From an uncultured Collinsella sp. (GTDB taxonomy: Bacteria; Actinomycetota; Coriobacteriia; Coriobacteriales; Coriobacteriaceae): a DNA stretch of 64,000 nt. The position numbers and the translations under genes are program-made. The notes beneath the pieces were generated by a model. It saw only the letters and a list, made by a program, of their open reading frames with translations. It had not been told where the DNA came from and did no database searches. The stretch spans positions 33,551 through 97,550 of the forward strand of contig CABUHI010000007.1 of assembly GCA_902491345.1 (NCBI GenBank). The letters are read 5' to 3'. This document shows, piece after piece, positions 52,101 through 59,912 of the stretch. Numbering within the stretch: position 1 is the first letter of the stretch; every line of letters begins with the position of its first letter.

Positions 52101-52407
52101 CGCCGCCGGTGCGGCCCTGGGGCGCGCCCAGGCGAACCTCGGGCTGGCCCTCGATATTGCAGATAAAGCTGTACCACACAAGACACGGTTCAGTGCATTT
52201 GAGCTCGCCGGTAAAAATGCCATCGCCTTCGTGCTCCATCGGAATCAGCGTCTCGCCGACTTCATCGACCCAGGTACGTAGGGTGAGTGTTGCCTGGTTA
52301 GGATCGGCATCCTCCAAAATCACCGAGAGTGCAACGGTAGTTCCTGTGGTCACAGCGCCAAACGGAGTCCGAAACTGCGGTAGGCGGCTGTTGTGTATCA
52401 ATCTCAT
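49111..52407 (-). CDS. Fused GH13 amylase/neopullulanase and GH77 4-alpha-glucanotransferase
   Basis: 1098 residues. Residues about 1-125 form a beta-sandwich (CBM34-like) domain; about 130-640 is a GH13 catalytic barrel with nucleophile Asp in GWRLDVADE (near 350), acid Glu in LLGEVWED (near 380) and Asp in SSHDRPR (near 455). From about 646 to the end is a GH77 (MalQ) domain with RLDHFLGF, EDLGYL and HDTSTLTG. Both active sites look intact. Likely debranches and rearranges glycogen or imported maltodextrin in the cytoplasm (no signal peptide). Weak ribosome site; an operator-like motif lies 100-145 bases upstream. Confidence 0.92.
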   Translation of the reverse strand: MRLIHNSRLPQFRTPFGAVTTGTTVALSVILEDADPNQATLTLRTWVDEVGETLIPMEHEGDGIFTGELKCTEPCLVWYSFICNIEGQPEVRLGAPQGRTGGEGVTYDYAEVPSFQITVYKHRENRPTWYERGMVYQIFPDRYARDEHWRERTMAELEKPRKGIQRRMVEDWNEPPVYERAEDGSIKTWDFYGGSLKGIQEDLPRIAELGFTAIYLNPIFEAASNHRYDTADYTKIDPILGTEQDFTELCQAAEKLGISIILDGVFNHTGDDSIYFNRYGNYPGVGAWQSEDSPWRDAFTFHEDGSYDCWWGVGNMPAINEKSELVRERLLGKDGVIRKWLRAGAHGWRLDVADELSDDFLAEIKKAVVAEKPDALLLGEVWEDASNKISYGHLRRYLLGSELDSAMDYPFRDMVIGFLMGYKNAYQAAEDIETLRENYPREALACALNLLSSHDRPRIISELGGGPDESQLPESERSKWRLDENSMGLAKSRFWLATLMQMTFPGVPSIYYGDEYGLEGLTDPGNRRTLPTKDQLHDFDTLAIVKNASAVRRALPFMVDGEIKAFALNDEVLAYNRTGKNGESATVIINRSLRNSHRVTIPALGECASDVISGHEREIHNGTVTLDLYPLGSSIIYHHAEQRLQEPLDHGAGVVCHITSVPTDDGKPGTIGAPTRRFIDHLAAMGMRYWQVLPVNPTDFFRSPYAGPSAFAGNIDLLPESQEELAADFETWKARGGEDADPLYTAFKHRNADWLEKYCVYMAVKKYFEGESRHDWPADVARYNEHLIDDKRFHDEAELQAYMQYRFDLAWCELMNYAHKKGIEVIGDIPMYVSDDSADAWSEPENFWLSDTGKAIEISGAPPDNFAPEGQVWGNPTFRWDHMKENGYRWWMDRLRRAFSLYDRVRLDHFLGFHSYFSIPAGKACADGRWLAGPGKDLFQAAYDELGPLNFIAEDLGYLTPGVRAMASTCGFPGMDVLEFSDYDVRCGVHPTPGKILYTSTHDTSTLTGWCTRSFAGGDEPSGVEVAAKLMDDALASDAPLVMMPLQDILGLGDDARMNVPGVATGNWTWQADEADVAAAEGKTAQLLRNTHRFWGEA

Positions 52408-52504
52408 AGTACGGTCCAGTTCAATAGAATCACGGCCTGCGGGCCATGGGCTTTACGCACAAATTGTAAGTATATCTGTTGTACACAGGGTGTATAAACA
52501 ACAT

Positions 52505-52550
52505 CCGTTTACCATCGGCGAACGGTTGTCCTAGAAAATCGTTTTACCAA
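52505..52550. promoter_or_regulatory. LacI-type operator-like sites before the GH13-GH77 gene
   Basis: GAAAATCGTTTTACCAA (52534-52550) contains CGTTTTACCA, the inverse of TGGTAAAACG found at 62414 and 62471. CCGTTTACCAT (52505-52515) is a partial second match. Suggests a shared regulator with the glgB/HAD region. Confidence 0.45.
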
Positions 52551-52562
52551 CTATCTACAGAG

Positions 52563-52589
52563 AAGGGGCGCCCGGTTGGAGCGCCCCTT
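52563..52589. terminator. Hairpin downstream of glgA
   Basis: AAGGGGCGC (52563-52571) pairs with GCGCCCCTT (52581-52589). The minus-strand tail is only CTCTGTAG, so terminator function is modest. Confidence 0.5.
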
Positions 52590-52626
52590 GTTTAGGGTTT
52601 TGATTAGGTTTTAGATCGTCTGCGGG

Positions 52627-54912
52627 CTAGCGGCGCTTGCGGGTGGCCGTTGCCTTTCGGACGGAGGTCTTCTTGGTCGGAGCCTTTTCCTCGGCCGGAG
52701 CGGCAGGGGAGACCAGGGCCTCCTTGGCGGGCTCGGTCTTTGCCGTAGCCTTCGGAGCGGTCTTGACCTCAGCGGCCTTCGGTGCCGGCTCGGCCTTTAC
52801 TGCAGGCTTGTCCTCGGCTTTAGCCTCTGCCTTGGGGGCGGCTGTCTTGGTCGTGGTCTTTTTGGCCGTCGTCGTAGAGCGCTTGCGCGTGGTGGTCTTG
52901 GCGGCCGGCTTTGCCTCGACGGGCGTCTCCTCGACTTTGGCGGCCGGCTTTGCGGCTGCCTTGGTCGTGGCGGCCTTCGTGGTCGTCGCCTTCGTTGTCG
53001 TGGTCTTCTTGGCTGCCGTTGCCTTCTTGGCGGTCGCGGTCGACTTCTTGGCAGTGGTCTTGGCCGGTGCCTTGACGGCGGGCTTGGCCTCGACGGCGGC
53101 TTCAGCCTTTACCTCGGGAGCGGCCTCGGCCTCGGCAGCCTTCTTGGCAGCTGAGGTGGTGCGCTTACGCGTGGTCGTTGTCTTGGCAGCAGTCGTCTTT
53201 GCTGCGGCGGTCTTGGTGGCAGCGGCCTTGGTTGTCGTAGCCTTCTTGGCCGTCGTCTTGCGCGTCGTGGTCTTCTTGGCGGCAGGCTTCGCAACCGGCT
53301 CGGCCTCAGCCTTGGGCTCCTCAGCAGCAGCGGGCGCCTCAACAACCGGCTCGGCCTTGGGCTCGGGCTCGGCCACAGCTTCGGGCTCGGCCGCAGTCTC
53401 CTCGGCCACAACCACAGGCTCGTCGACAACAGCCGCCGGCCTCTCGATCTCCGGATGCATAAAGAAATACAGGTCCAGATACTTATCGGCCGAGCGCGTC
53501 CAGCTAAAGTCCTGGCTCATGGCCTGCGTGACCAGCTGGTTCCAAGCGTCGCGGTTATCCCAGAACAGGCGCGCCGCGCGGAACACCGCATCGCCCATCT
53601 CGTCGCCGTTAAAGTTGCTAAACGAGAAGCCCGTGCCCTCGCCGGTAAACTCGTTATACGGGATCACCGTGTCCTTCAGGCCACCGGTCTCGCGTACGAT
53701 GGGCAGGGTGCCGTAGCGCATGGCGATGATCTGCGACAGGCCGCAGGGCTCAAACTTCGAAGGCATCAGGAACATATCGGCGGCGGCATACATGCGCTGC
53801 GACAACGCCGGATCGAACTCGATGCGCGCGGCCATGGTGCCGGGGTACTTGTCCTGGAAGTAGCGCAGGCCGTCTTCGTAGTCGCGGTCGCCGGTGCCCA
53901 GCACCGCCACCTGCACGCCGCCGGACAGGATGCGGTCGAGCGCGTACATGACCAGGTCCATGCCCTTCTGGCGCGTCAGGCGCGTGACCATCACCATAAG
54001 CGGACGATCGTCGCGAACCTCGAGGCCCAGCTCTTCCTGCAGCTTGGCCTTGCACACAGCCTTGCCGGAACGGTCCTCAACCGTGTAGTTTGCGGCAATG
54101 CGCTTGTCGGTCGCCGGGTCAAAGCCCGCCACGTCAATGCCGTTCAAAATGCCCTGCAGCGCATAGGAGCGCTCGCGCAGCACACCGTCCAGGCCCTCGC
54201 CAAACTCGGGCGTCTGGATCTCGTTGGCATAGGTGGGGCTCACCGTGGTAATGGCGTCGGCATAGCGCAGCGCGCCCAGCATGTAGTTGATGCTGCAGGC
54301 GTCGCAACGCAGCTGCGAGGCTGCCGCCGGAATGTGCGCCACACCCAGGATATCCTCCATCACGGTGTCGCTAAACTGGCCCTGGAACGCCACGTTGTGG
54401 ATCGAGAACACGGTCTTGACGCGGTCGTACAGCGGCAGGCCCTGGTAGAACTCGCGCAAGAACACAGGCGCCAGTGCCGTCTGCCAGTCATTGCAGTGCA
54501 GGATGTCGCACTCAAAGCCCTCGGGCAGGTGCTGCAGGCTCTCGGTGATGGCCTTGGAGAAGAACGCAAAGCGCTCGCCGTCGTCAAAGAAGCCGTACGG
54601 ATAGTCGCGCGCAAAGTAGCGCTCGTTGTCGATGAACATATAGGTGACGCCGTCGCGCTCGAGCTTCTCGAGCCCGCAGTACTCGTTGCGCCAGCCCAGG
54701 CTTACGTAAAAGTCGGAGAAGTGCTCCATCTGCGCCTTGTACTCGTCCTTGATGGTGGCGTACTTGGGCACCATCACGATGACCTCGGCGCCGGCGCGCA
54801 CAAGCGCCGCAGGCAGCGAGCCCGCCACGTCGCCCAGGCCACCGGTCTTTACAAACGGTGCGCACTCGGCCGAGGCAAACACGATCTGCATCTTTTTGCT
54901 GGAATCTGCCAT
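52627..54912 (-). CDS. glgA: Glycogen synthase with histone H1-like C-terminal tail
   Basis: 761 residues against about 480 for normal GlgA. The GT5 core (residues 1 to about 490) has APFVKTGGLGDV (ADP-glucose lysine), HCNDWQTAL, and PSKFEPCGLSQIIAM with the catalytic glutamate. The remaining 270 residues are almost only Ala, Lys, Thr, Pro, Glu and Val, with repeats such as AAKTTTTRKRTT and KKATAAKK, like histone H1 or bacterial HU-tails. The tail is in frame up to a normal stop. ATG 54912 follows GGGAG; ATG 54924 precedes that site. Tail function unknown. Confidence 0.95.
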   Translation of the reverse strand: MADSSKKMQIVFASAECAPFVKTGGLGDVAGSLPAALVRAGAEVIVMVPKYATIKDEYKAQMEHFSDFYVSLGWRNEYCGLEKLERDGVTYMFIDNERYFARDYPYGFFDDGERFAFFSKAITESLQHLPEGFECDILHCNDWQTALAPVFLREFYQGLPLYDRVKTVFSIHNVAFQGQFSDTVMEDILGVAHIPAAASQLRCDACSINYMLGALRYADAITTVSPTYANEIQTPEFGEGLDGVLRERSYALQGILNGIDVAGFDPATDKRIAANYTVEDRSGKAVCKAKLQEELGLEVRDDRPLMVMVTRLTRQKGMDLVMYALDRILSGGVQVAVLGTGDRDYEDGLRYFQDKYPGTMAARIEFDPALSQRMYAAADMFLMPSKFEPCGLSQIIAMRYGTLPIVRETGGLKDTVIPYNEFTGEGTGFSFSNFNGDEMGDAVFRAARLFWDNRDAWNQLVTQAMSQDFSWTRSADKYLDLYFFMHPEIERPAAVVDEPVVVAEETAAEPEAVAEPEPKAEPVVEAPAAAEEPKAEAEPVAKPAAKKTTTRKTTAKKATTTKAAATKTAAAKTTAAKTTTTRKRTTSAAKKAAEAEAAPEVKAEAAVEAKPAVKAPAKTTAKKSTATAKKATAAKKTTTTKATTTKAATTKAAAKPAAKVEETPVEAKPAAKTTTRKRSTTTAKKTTTKTAAPKAEAKAEDKPAVKAEPAPKAAEVKTAPKATAKTEPAKEALVSPAAPAEEKAPTKKTSVRKATATRKRR

Positions 54913-55002
54913 ATTGTCTCCCATGTTGCAATTCGAGAATAGCCGCCTGGCGCTAACCGGGCGGCTATTCTACATGTTACGAGCGATGTTGCGGTGCCTA
55001 CG

Positions 55003-56130
55003 TTAATGCACGATGGTGGTATCGGGAGTTAACGGGGCCTTGCCCAGCACCAGGATGTTCTCGGGCGTGCCGCGAAGCTCGGTGTTGGTGGGAACCACGT
55101 TGTTCTTGTCCAGGATGGCATTCTCAACGCGGGCGCCGCTCTTGATGATGCAGCTCTGGTTGATGATCGAGTTGGTCACCGAAGCGCCTTCCTCGACCAC
55201 AACGCCGCGCGACAGGATCGAGTTGCGCACAGTGCCCTTGATGATGCAGCCGGCCGAGATAATCGAGTTGCACGCGTGGCTGCCGGTCGCATAGCGCGAA
55301 GGCGGCACGTCGTGAGCCTTGGTCAGGATCGGGCGCTCGGGATCGAAGAGCTGGTCGGCTACGGTCTGGTCGAGCAGGTCCATGCTGCGGCGATAGAGCG
55401 ACTTCTCGCTAAACACGCCAACGACCTCGCCCTTGTACTCGTAGCTGCACACGTCGATGTTGCCAAAGTCGCCCTGGAGTGCCTCGAGCAGGTCCAGATA
55501 GTCGGCGGCCTGGTAGTGGTCGATGATCTCGAGCAGCGTCTCGCGGTTGACGATGCAGCAGTCCATAGAGGCGTTGTCGCCGTACACGACGCCGGCGCTC
55601 ACGCCCGTCAGGCGGCCGTTCTCGTTAATCTCGAGTTTGGTCTCGTCATCGACGTTGCGCGTGGCCTTGCAGTACACCACGGTCATCTGGGCGCCGGAGT
55701 TCTCGTGCGCGTCGATGATGGTGTTGAGGTCCATATTAAAGATGATGTTGGTGCCCATCATCACGACATAGGGCTTGTCCGAGCGCTGGAACAGCGTCTT
55801 GTTGGAGATGATGTCGCGCAGCAGGAAGCGCATGCCGCCCTTGGTGGTGCCATACGCGTTGCCGGGCACCATGAACAGGCCGCCCTTCTTGCGGTCCAGG
55901 CCCCAGTCCTTGCCCGAGCCCACGTGGTCGATCAGCGAACGGTAGTTGCCCGGCATGACGACGCCGACGGTTTTAATGCCGGCATTCATCATGTTGGACA
56001 GCGGAAAGTCGATCAGGCGGTAGCGGCCCAAAAACGGAACGGACGCGATAGGGCGGTCCTTGAGCAGCACGCTGCCGTAGGTCGAAGAGTAGTTAGCGGT
56101 GATATAACCGATGGCCTTGCGATTGATCAT
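55003..56130 (-). CDS. glgD: ADP-glucose pyrophosphorylase regulatory-type subunit
   Basis: 375 residues. Nucleotidyltransferase fold followed by a left-handed beta-helix. It lacks several catalytic features kept in GlgC: the GGQGSR loop is replaced near the N-terminus and the GDHLYRMDY block reads GTNIIFNMD. This fits GlgD, which supports GlgC in Firmicutes and some Actinobacteria. ATG 56130 lies four bases after the glgC stop, with AAGGGGGA upstream as ribosome site. Co-translated with glgC. Confidence 0.92.
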   Translation of the reverse strand: MINRKAIGYITANYSSTYGSVLLKDRPIASVPFLGRYRLIDFPLSNMMNAGIKTVGVVMPGNYRSLIDHVGSGKDWGLDRKKGGLFMVPGNAYGTTKGGMRFLLRDIISNKTLFQRSDKPYVVMMGTNIIFNMDLNTIIDAHENSGAQMTVVYCKATRNVDDETKLEINENGRLTGVSAGVVYGDNASMDCCIVNRETLLEIIDHYQAADYLDLLEALQGDFGNIDVCSYEYKGEVVGVFSEKSLYRRSMDLLDQTVADQLFDPERPILTKAHDVPPSRYATGSHACNSIISAGCIIKGTVRNSILSRGVVVEEGASVTNSIINQSCIIKSGARVENAILDKNNVVPTNTELRGTPENILVLGKAPLTPDTTIVH

Positions 56131-56134
56131 CGGA

Positions 56135-57283
56135 TCATTCCCCCTTCCCGATAACGACGTCATTTCCAACGACGGCCGTATCCTTGGTGGTATCGACAGA
56201 GCCGAGCTTCACGCCCTCTTCGACCGTGGAGTTCTCGCCCAAAATAGCGCGGCAGATGTGCGCGCCGCTCTTAACGTGCGCACCCGGCAGCAGCACGGAG
56301 TCCTCGACCACGGCGCGCTCCTCGATGATGACGTCGGTCGAAAGGATCGAGTGGCGAGCGGTGCCGTAGATCTTGCAGCCGTTGGAGACCAGGCAATCGT
56401 CCAGGCGGCCGTCCGGGCCAATGTAGTGCGGCGGACGCGTAGTGATGTTGGACATGATGGGGAAGCTCTTGTCAAACAGATCGAACTCGGGGTTGTTGCC
56501 CAGCAGGTCCATCGAGGTCTCGTGGAAGCTGGCGATGGTGCCAACGTCCTTCCAAAAGCCGTGGAACTCGTAGCTGTACAGGCGCTTGCCCTCGCCGAGC
56601 AGTTTGGGGATGATGTCCTTGCCAAAGTCGTGGCTCGAGCGCTGGTCCAGGGCGTCCGCCTCGAGCGCCTCGATCAGCACGTCGGCCGAGAAGATGTAGA
56701 TGCCCATGGACGCAAGGTTCGAATCGGGCTTATCGGGCTTCTCGGTGAACTTTGTGATGCGGCCGTCCTCGGGGTCGGTGGTCAGGATGCCAAAGCGGCT
56801 GGCCTCCTCCCACGGCACGGGCATAACGCTCACCGTGAGGTCGGCGTTGTTCTCAATGTGCGTCTTGAGCATCTTGCGGTAGTCCATGCGATACAGATGG
56901 TCGCCCGAAAGAATCAGAACGTACTTGGGGTCGTTGGCCTTGATGTAGTCGAGGTTCTGCGTAATGGCGTCGGCCGTGCCCGCATACCAGGCGCCACCGG
57001 TCTGCGTCTCGTACGGCGGCAAGATCGACACGCCGCCGTCGCGGCTGTCCAGATCCCAAGCCTCGCCGGAGCCCACATAGGCATGCAGCAGGTAGGGGCG
57101 ATACTGCGTCAGAACGCCCACCGTGTCGATGCCCGAGTTGGAGCAGTTGGAGAGCGAAAAGTCGATAATGCGGAACTTGCCACCAAAGCTAACCGCCGGC
57201 TTAGCGATCTTTTGGGTGAGTGCCCCCAATCGGCTGCCCTGTCCTCCTGCGAGGAGCATCGCGATGCATTCTTTCTTACTCAT
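56135..57283 (-). CDS. glgC: Glucose-1-phosphate adenylyltransferase, catalytic subunit
   Basis: 382 residues. Makes ADP-glucose for GlgA. AMLLAGGQGSRLGALT (nucleotide loop), YAGTADAITQN, SGDHLYRMDY and WKDVGT are all intact, followed by a beta-helix. The ATG follows AGAAGGAG by six bases. First gene of the glgC-glgD pair; a stable hairpin lies upstream at 57324. Confidence 0.96.
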   Translation of the reverse strand: MSKKECIAMLLAGGQGSRLGALTQKIAKPAVSFGGKFRIIDFSLSNCSNSGIDTVGVLTQYRPYLLHAYVGSGEAWDLDSRDGGVSILPPYETQTGGAWYAGTADAITQNLDYIKANDPKYVLILSGDHLYRMDYRKMLKTHIENNADLTVSVMPVPWEEASRFGILTTDPEDGRITKFTEKPDKPDSNLASMGIYIFSADVLIEALEADALDQRSSHDFGKDIIPKLLGEGKRLYSYEFHGFWKDVGTIASFHETSMDLLGNNPEFDLFDKSFPIMSNITTRPPHYIGPDGRLDDCLVSNGCKIYGTARHSILSTDVIIEERAVVEDSVLLPGAHVKSGAHICRAILGENSTVEEGVKLGSVDTTKDTAVVGNDVVIGKGE

Positions 57284-57323
57284 CGATTTCTCCTTCTGTC
57301 ATCGATGTTCTTAAACCCATTAG

Positions 57324-57354
57324 CGACGGGCGCGGCGCTCGGTCGCGCCCGTCG
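57324..57354 (-). terminator. Hairpin between glgP and glgC
   Basis: CGACGGGCGCG (57324-57334) pairs with CGCGCCCGTCG (57344-57354) with a nine-base loop. No T-tail, so it could be a processing or partial termination signal. Confidence 0.45.
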
Positions 57355-57391
57355 AGTAATGCCGTGCTGGCATAGGGGAGCTCGCGCGCCT

Positions 57392-59818
57392 TTACGCGTG
57401 CCAGATCTCGTCGCGGTACTCGCGAATGGTACGGTCGCTCGAGAACCAGCCGGAGGAGGCGGTGTTGAGCAGCGCCTTGCGGTTCCAGGTCTCCTGGTCG
57501 CCGTAGCTGCCGGTGAGCTTCTCCCATGCATCCACGTAGCTGCGGAAATCGGCCATGACCAGGTCGGGGTCGTTGTTGTTCATAAGCTCGTTGTAGATGC
57601 TCTCGAAGTTGCCCGAAAGACCCGCAAAGGTGTTGTCCTTGAGCTCGTCCATCACGCGGCCCAGACGCTCGCGATCGTTGTTGAGCGTATCCCACGCAAA
57701 GTAGCTGTTGGATGCCCAAAGCTGCTCGACCTCGGGAGCGGTCAGGCCAAAGATGGCCTCGTTCTCGCGGCCGGCAAGGTCGGCGATCTCGATGTTGGCG
57801 CCGTCGAGAGTGCCCAGCGTAATGGCGCCGTTCATCATGAGCTTCATGTTGGACGTGCCCGACGCCTCCTTGCCGGCCGTTGAGATCTGCTCCGAGATCT
57901 CGGCGGCGGGGTAGATGAGCTGGGCGTTGCTCACGCGGAAGTTGGGGATAAAGCAGACCTTCATGACCTCGTTGACGCGCGGGTCGTTGTTGATGACGTC
58001 GGCCACGGAGTTAATGAGGCGGATGGTCTCCTTGGCGAAGGTGTAGCTCGAGGCGGCCTTGCCGCTAAAGATGAAGGTCGTCGGCGTCACGTGGAAGTTG
58101 GGATCGGCGATGCGACGGTTGTAGATGTCCATCACCTTCATGATGTTCATGAGCTGGCGCTTGTAGGCATGGAAGCGCTTAACCTGAACATCGAAGACGG
58201 TGTTGGGATCGATGACCAGACCGGTCTCGGCCTTGACGTAGGCGGCCAGACGCTCCTTGTTGGCGCGCTTGGAGGCACCCACGGCCTTCAGGAACTCGGT
58301 GTCGTTCTGGAACTCCTTGAGCTTCTCCAGCTCAAAGGCGTCCTTGAGCCAGCCATCGCCAATGGCCTCGGTCACGAGCTTGGCGTAGGTTGGGTTGGAC
58401 TCGGCAAAGAAGCGACGGTGCGAGATGCCGTTGGTCTTGTTGTTGAACTTCTCGGGCGTGAGGGCATAGAAGTCCTTGAGCACGATGTTCTTGATGATGT
58501 CGGAGTGGATCTTGGCCACGCCGTTGACGCTGTGGCTGCAAATCACGGACAGGTTGGCCATGCGAATCTCGCCGTCCCACAGAATGGCGGTCTGGCGCAG
58601 ACGCTCCTGCCAGCCCTCCTGCGTGGTGTCAAACGACTCGTGCCAACGACGGCTGATCTCGTCGATGATCTGGTACACGCGGGGGAGGAGCTTGGAGAAC
58701 GTGCCGATGGGCCACTTCTCCAGAGCCTCGGGCAGGATGGTGTGGTTGGTGTAGCTCACGACCTGCGTCACGATGTTCCAGGCGTCATCCCACTCGAGTT
58801 TCTTCTCGTCGATGAGGATGCGCATGAGCTCGGGGCCGCACATGGCGGGGTGGGTGTCGTTGGTATGGATGGCCACAAACTGCGGCAGCAGCTCCCAGTT
58901 CTCGCCGTGCTCCTTCTCAAAGGTGTCGAGCAGGCTGTAGATACCGGCCGAGACAAACAGGTACTCCTGCTTCAAGCGCAGCAGACGGCCGTGCTCGCCG
59001 GCGTCGTTGGGGTAGAGGATGGCGCTGATGGCCTCGGCCTCGGCGCGCTCGGCGTCGGCCAGGGCGTAGTCGCCGCGGTTGAAGGCCTCCAGATCGAAGT
59101 GCTCCTCGACCGGCTCGGCGGCCCAGACGCGCAGCTTGTTAACGGTCTCGCCGGCATAGCCCACCACGGGGATGTCGTAAGGAACGGCCAAGATATCCTG
59201 CGTGTCCACCGTGCGGTAGAACGTGCGGCCGTTCTCCTCAAAGCCCTCAACATGGCCACCAAACTTGATGGTCACGGCCTTGTCCTGACGACGGACCTCC
59301 CAGGGATAGCCGTGGGTGAGCCACTCGTCGGTGGCCTCCACCTGGCTACCGTTGACGATTTCCTGCTTAAACAGGCCGTAGCGGTAGCGCATACCGTTGC
59401 CGTAGCCGGCGATGCCCTCGGCTGCCATGGAATCCAGGAAGCACGCTGCCAGACGGCCCAGGCCACCGTTGCCCAGCGCCGGATCGGGCTCCTGGTTCTC
59501 GATGACGGAAAGGTCGAAGCCCATGTCGTCGAGCGCCTCGGCGACCATGTCGCGCACGCCAAAGTTAAGCAGGTAGTTATCGAGCAGGCGGCCGATCAAA
59601 AACTCGATCGAGAAGTAGTACACGCGCTTCTTGCCCTCGGACGCCGCGCGGGCGTCGCTCTTGGTGGCAACGGTGCGGGCCTTCTCGGCCACGAGTTTGG
59701 TCAGGGCGTTAAAGCGGTCTAGGTCGCTGGCGGCCTCGACGCTCTTGCCGCTGATGCTCATGACGGCATCGCGATAGAGCTCGGTAAACTCCTGCTTGTT
59801 GTCGAAGATCTTATTCAT
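57392..59818 (-). CDS. glgP: Glycogen phosphorylase
   Basis: 808 residues, normal length for the GT35 family. Releases glucose 1-phosphate from glycogen. PLP lysine in EASGTSNMKLMMNGA; other blocks are EPDPALGNGGLGRLA, HTNDTHPAMCGPELMR and VQVKRFHAYKRQLMN. N-terminal allosteric residues of animal enzymes are absent. Minus-strand cluster between glgB and glgC. Confidence 0.97.
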   Translation of the reverse strand: MNKIFDNKQEFTELYRDAVMSISGKSVEAASDLDRFNALTKLVAEKARTVATKSDARAASEGKKRVYYFSIEFLIGRLLDNYLLNFGVRDMVAEALDDMGFDLSVIENQEPDPALGNGGLGRLAACFLDSMAAEGIAGYGNGMRYRYGLFKQEIVNGSQVEATDEWLTHGYPWEVRRQDKAVTIKFGGHVEGFEENGRTFYRTVDTQDILAVPYDIPVVGYAGETVNKLRVWAAEPVEEHFDLEAFNRGDYALADAERAEAEAISAILYPNDAGEHGRLLRLKQEYLFVSAGIYSLLDTFEKEHGENWELLPQFVAIHTNDTHPAMCGPELMRILIDEKKLEWDDAWNIVTQVVSYTNHTILPEALEKWPIGTFSKLLPRVYQIIDEISRRWHESFDTTQEGWQERLRQTAILWDGEIRMANLSVICSHSVNGVAKIHSDIIKNIVLKDFYALTPEKFNNKTNGISHRRFFAESNPTYAKLVTEAIGDGWLKDAFELEKLKEFQNDTEFLKAVGASKRANKERLAAYVKAETGLVIDPNTVFDVQVKRFHAYKRQLMNIMKVMDIYNRRIADPNFHVTPTTFIFSGKAASSYTFAKETIRLINSVADVINNDPRVNEVMKVCFIPNFRVSNAQLIYPAAEISEQISTAGKEASGTSNMKLMMNGAITLGTLDGANIEIADLAGRENEAIFGLTAPEVEQLWASNSYFAWDTLNNDRERLGRVMDELKDNTFAGLSGNFESIYNELMNNNDPDLVMADFRSYVDAWEKLTGSYGDQETWNRKALLNTASSGWFSSDRTIREYRDEIWHA

Positions 59819-59912
59819 ACGTTCCTTTCCCCCGGGGATGTTTCTCCCGGAACGGTTATGACTTGTATCCTACGCCTCGCCGAGGCGGGTAATTACAGCT
59901 GTAACGGCTTTG

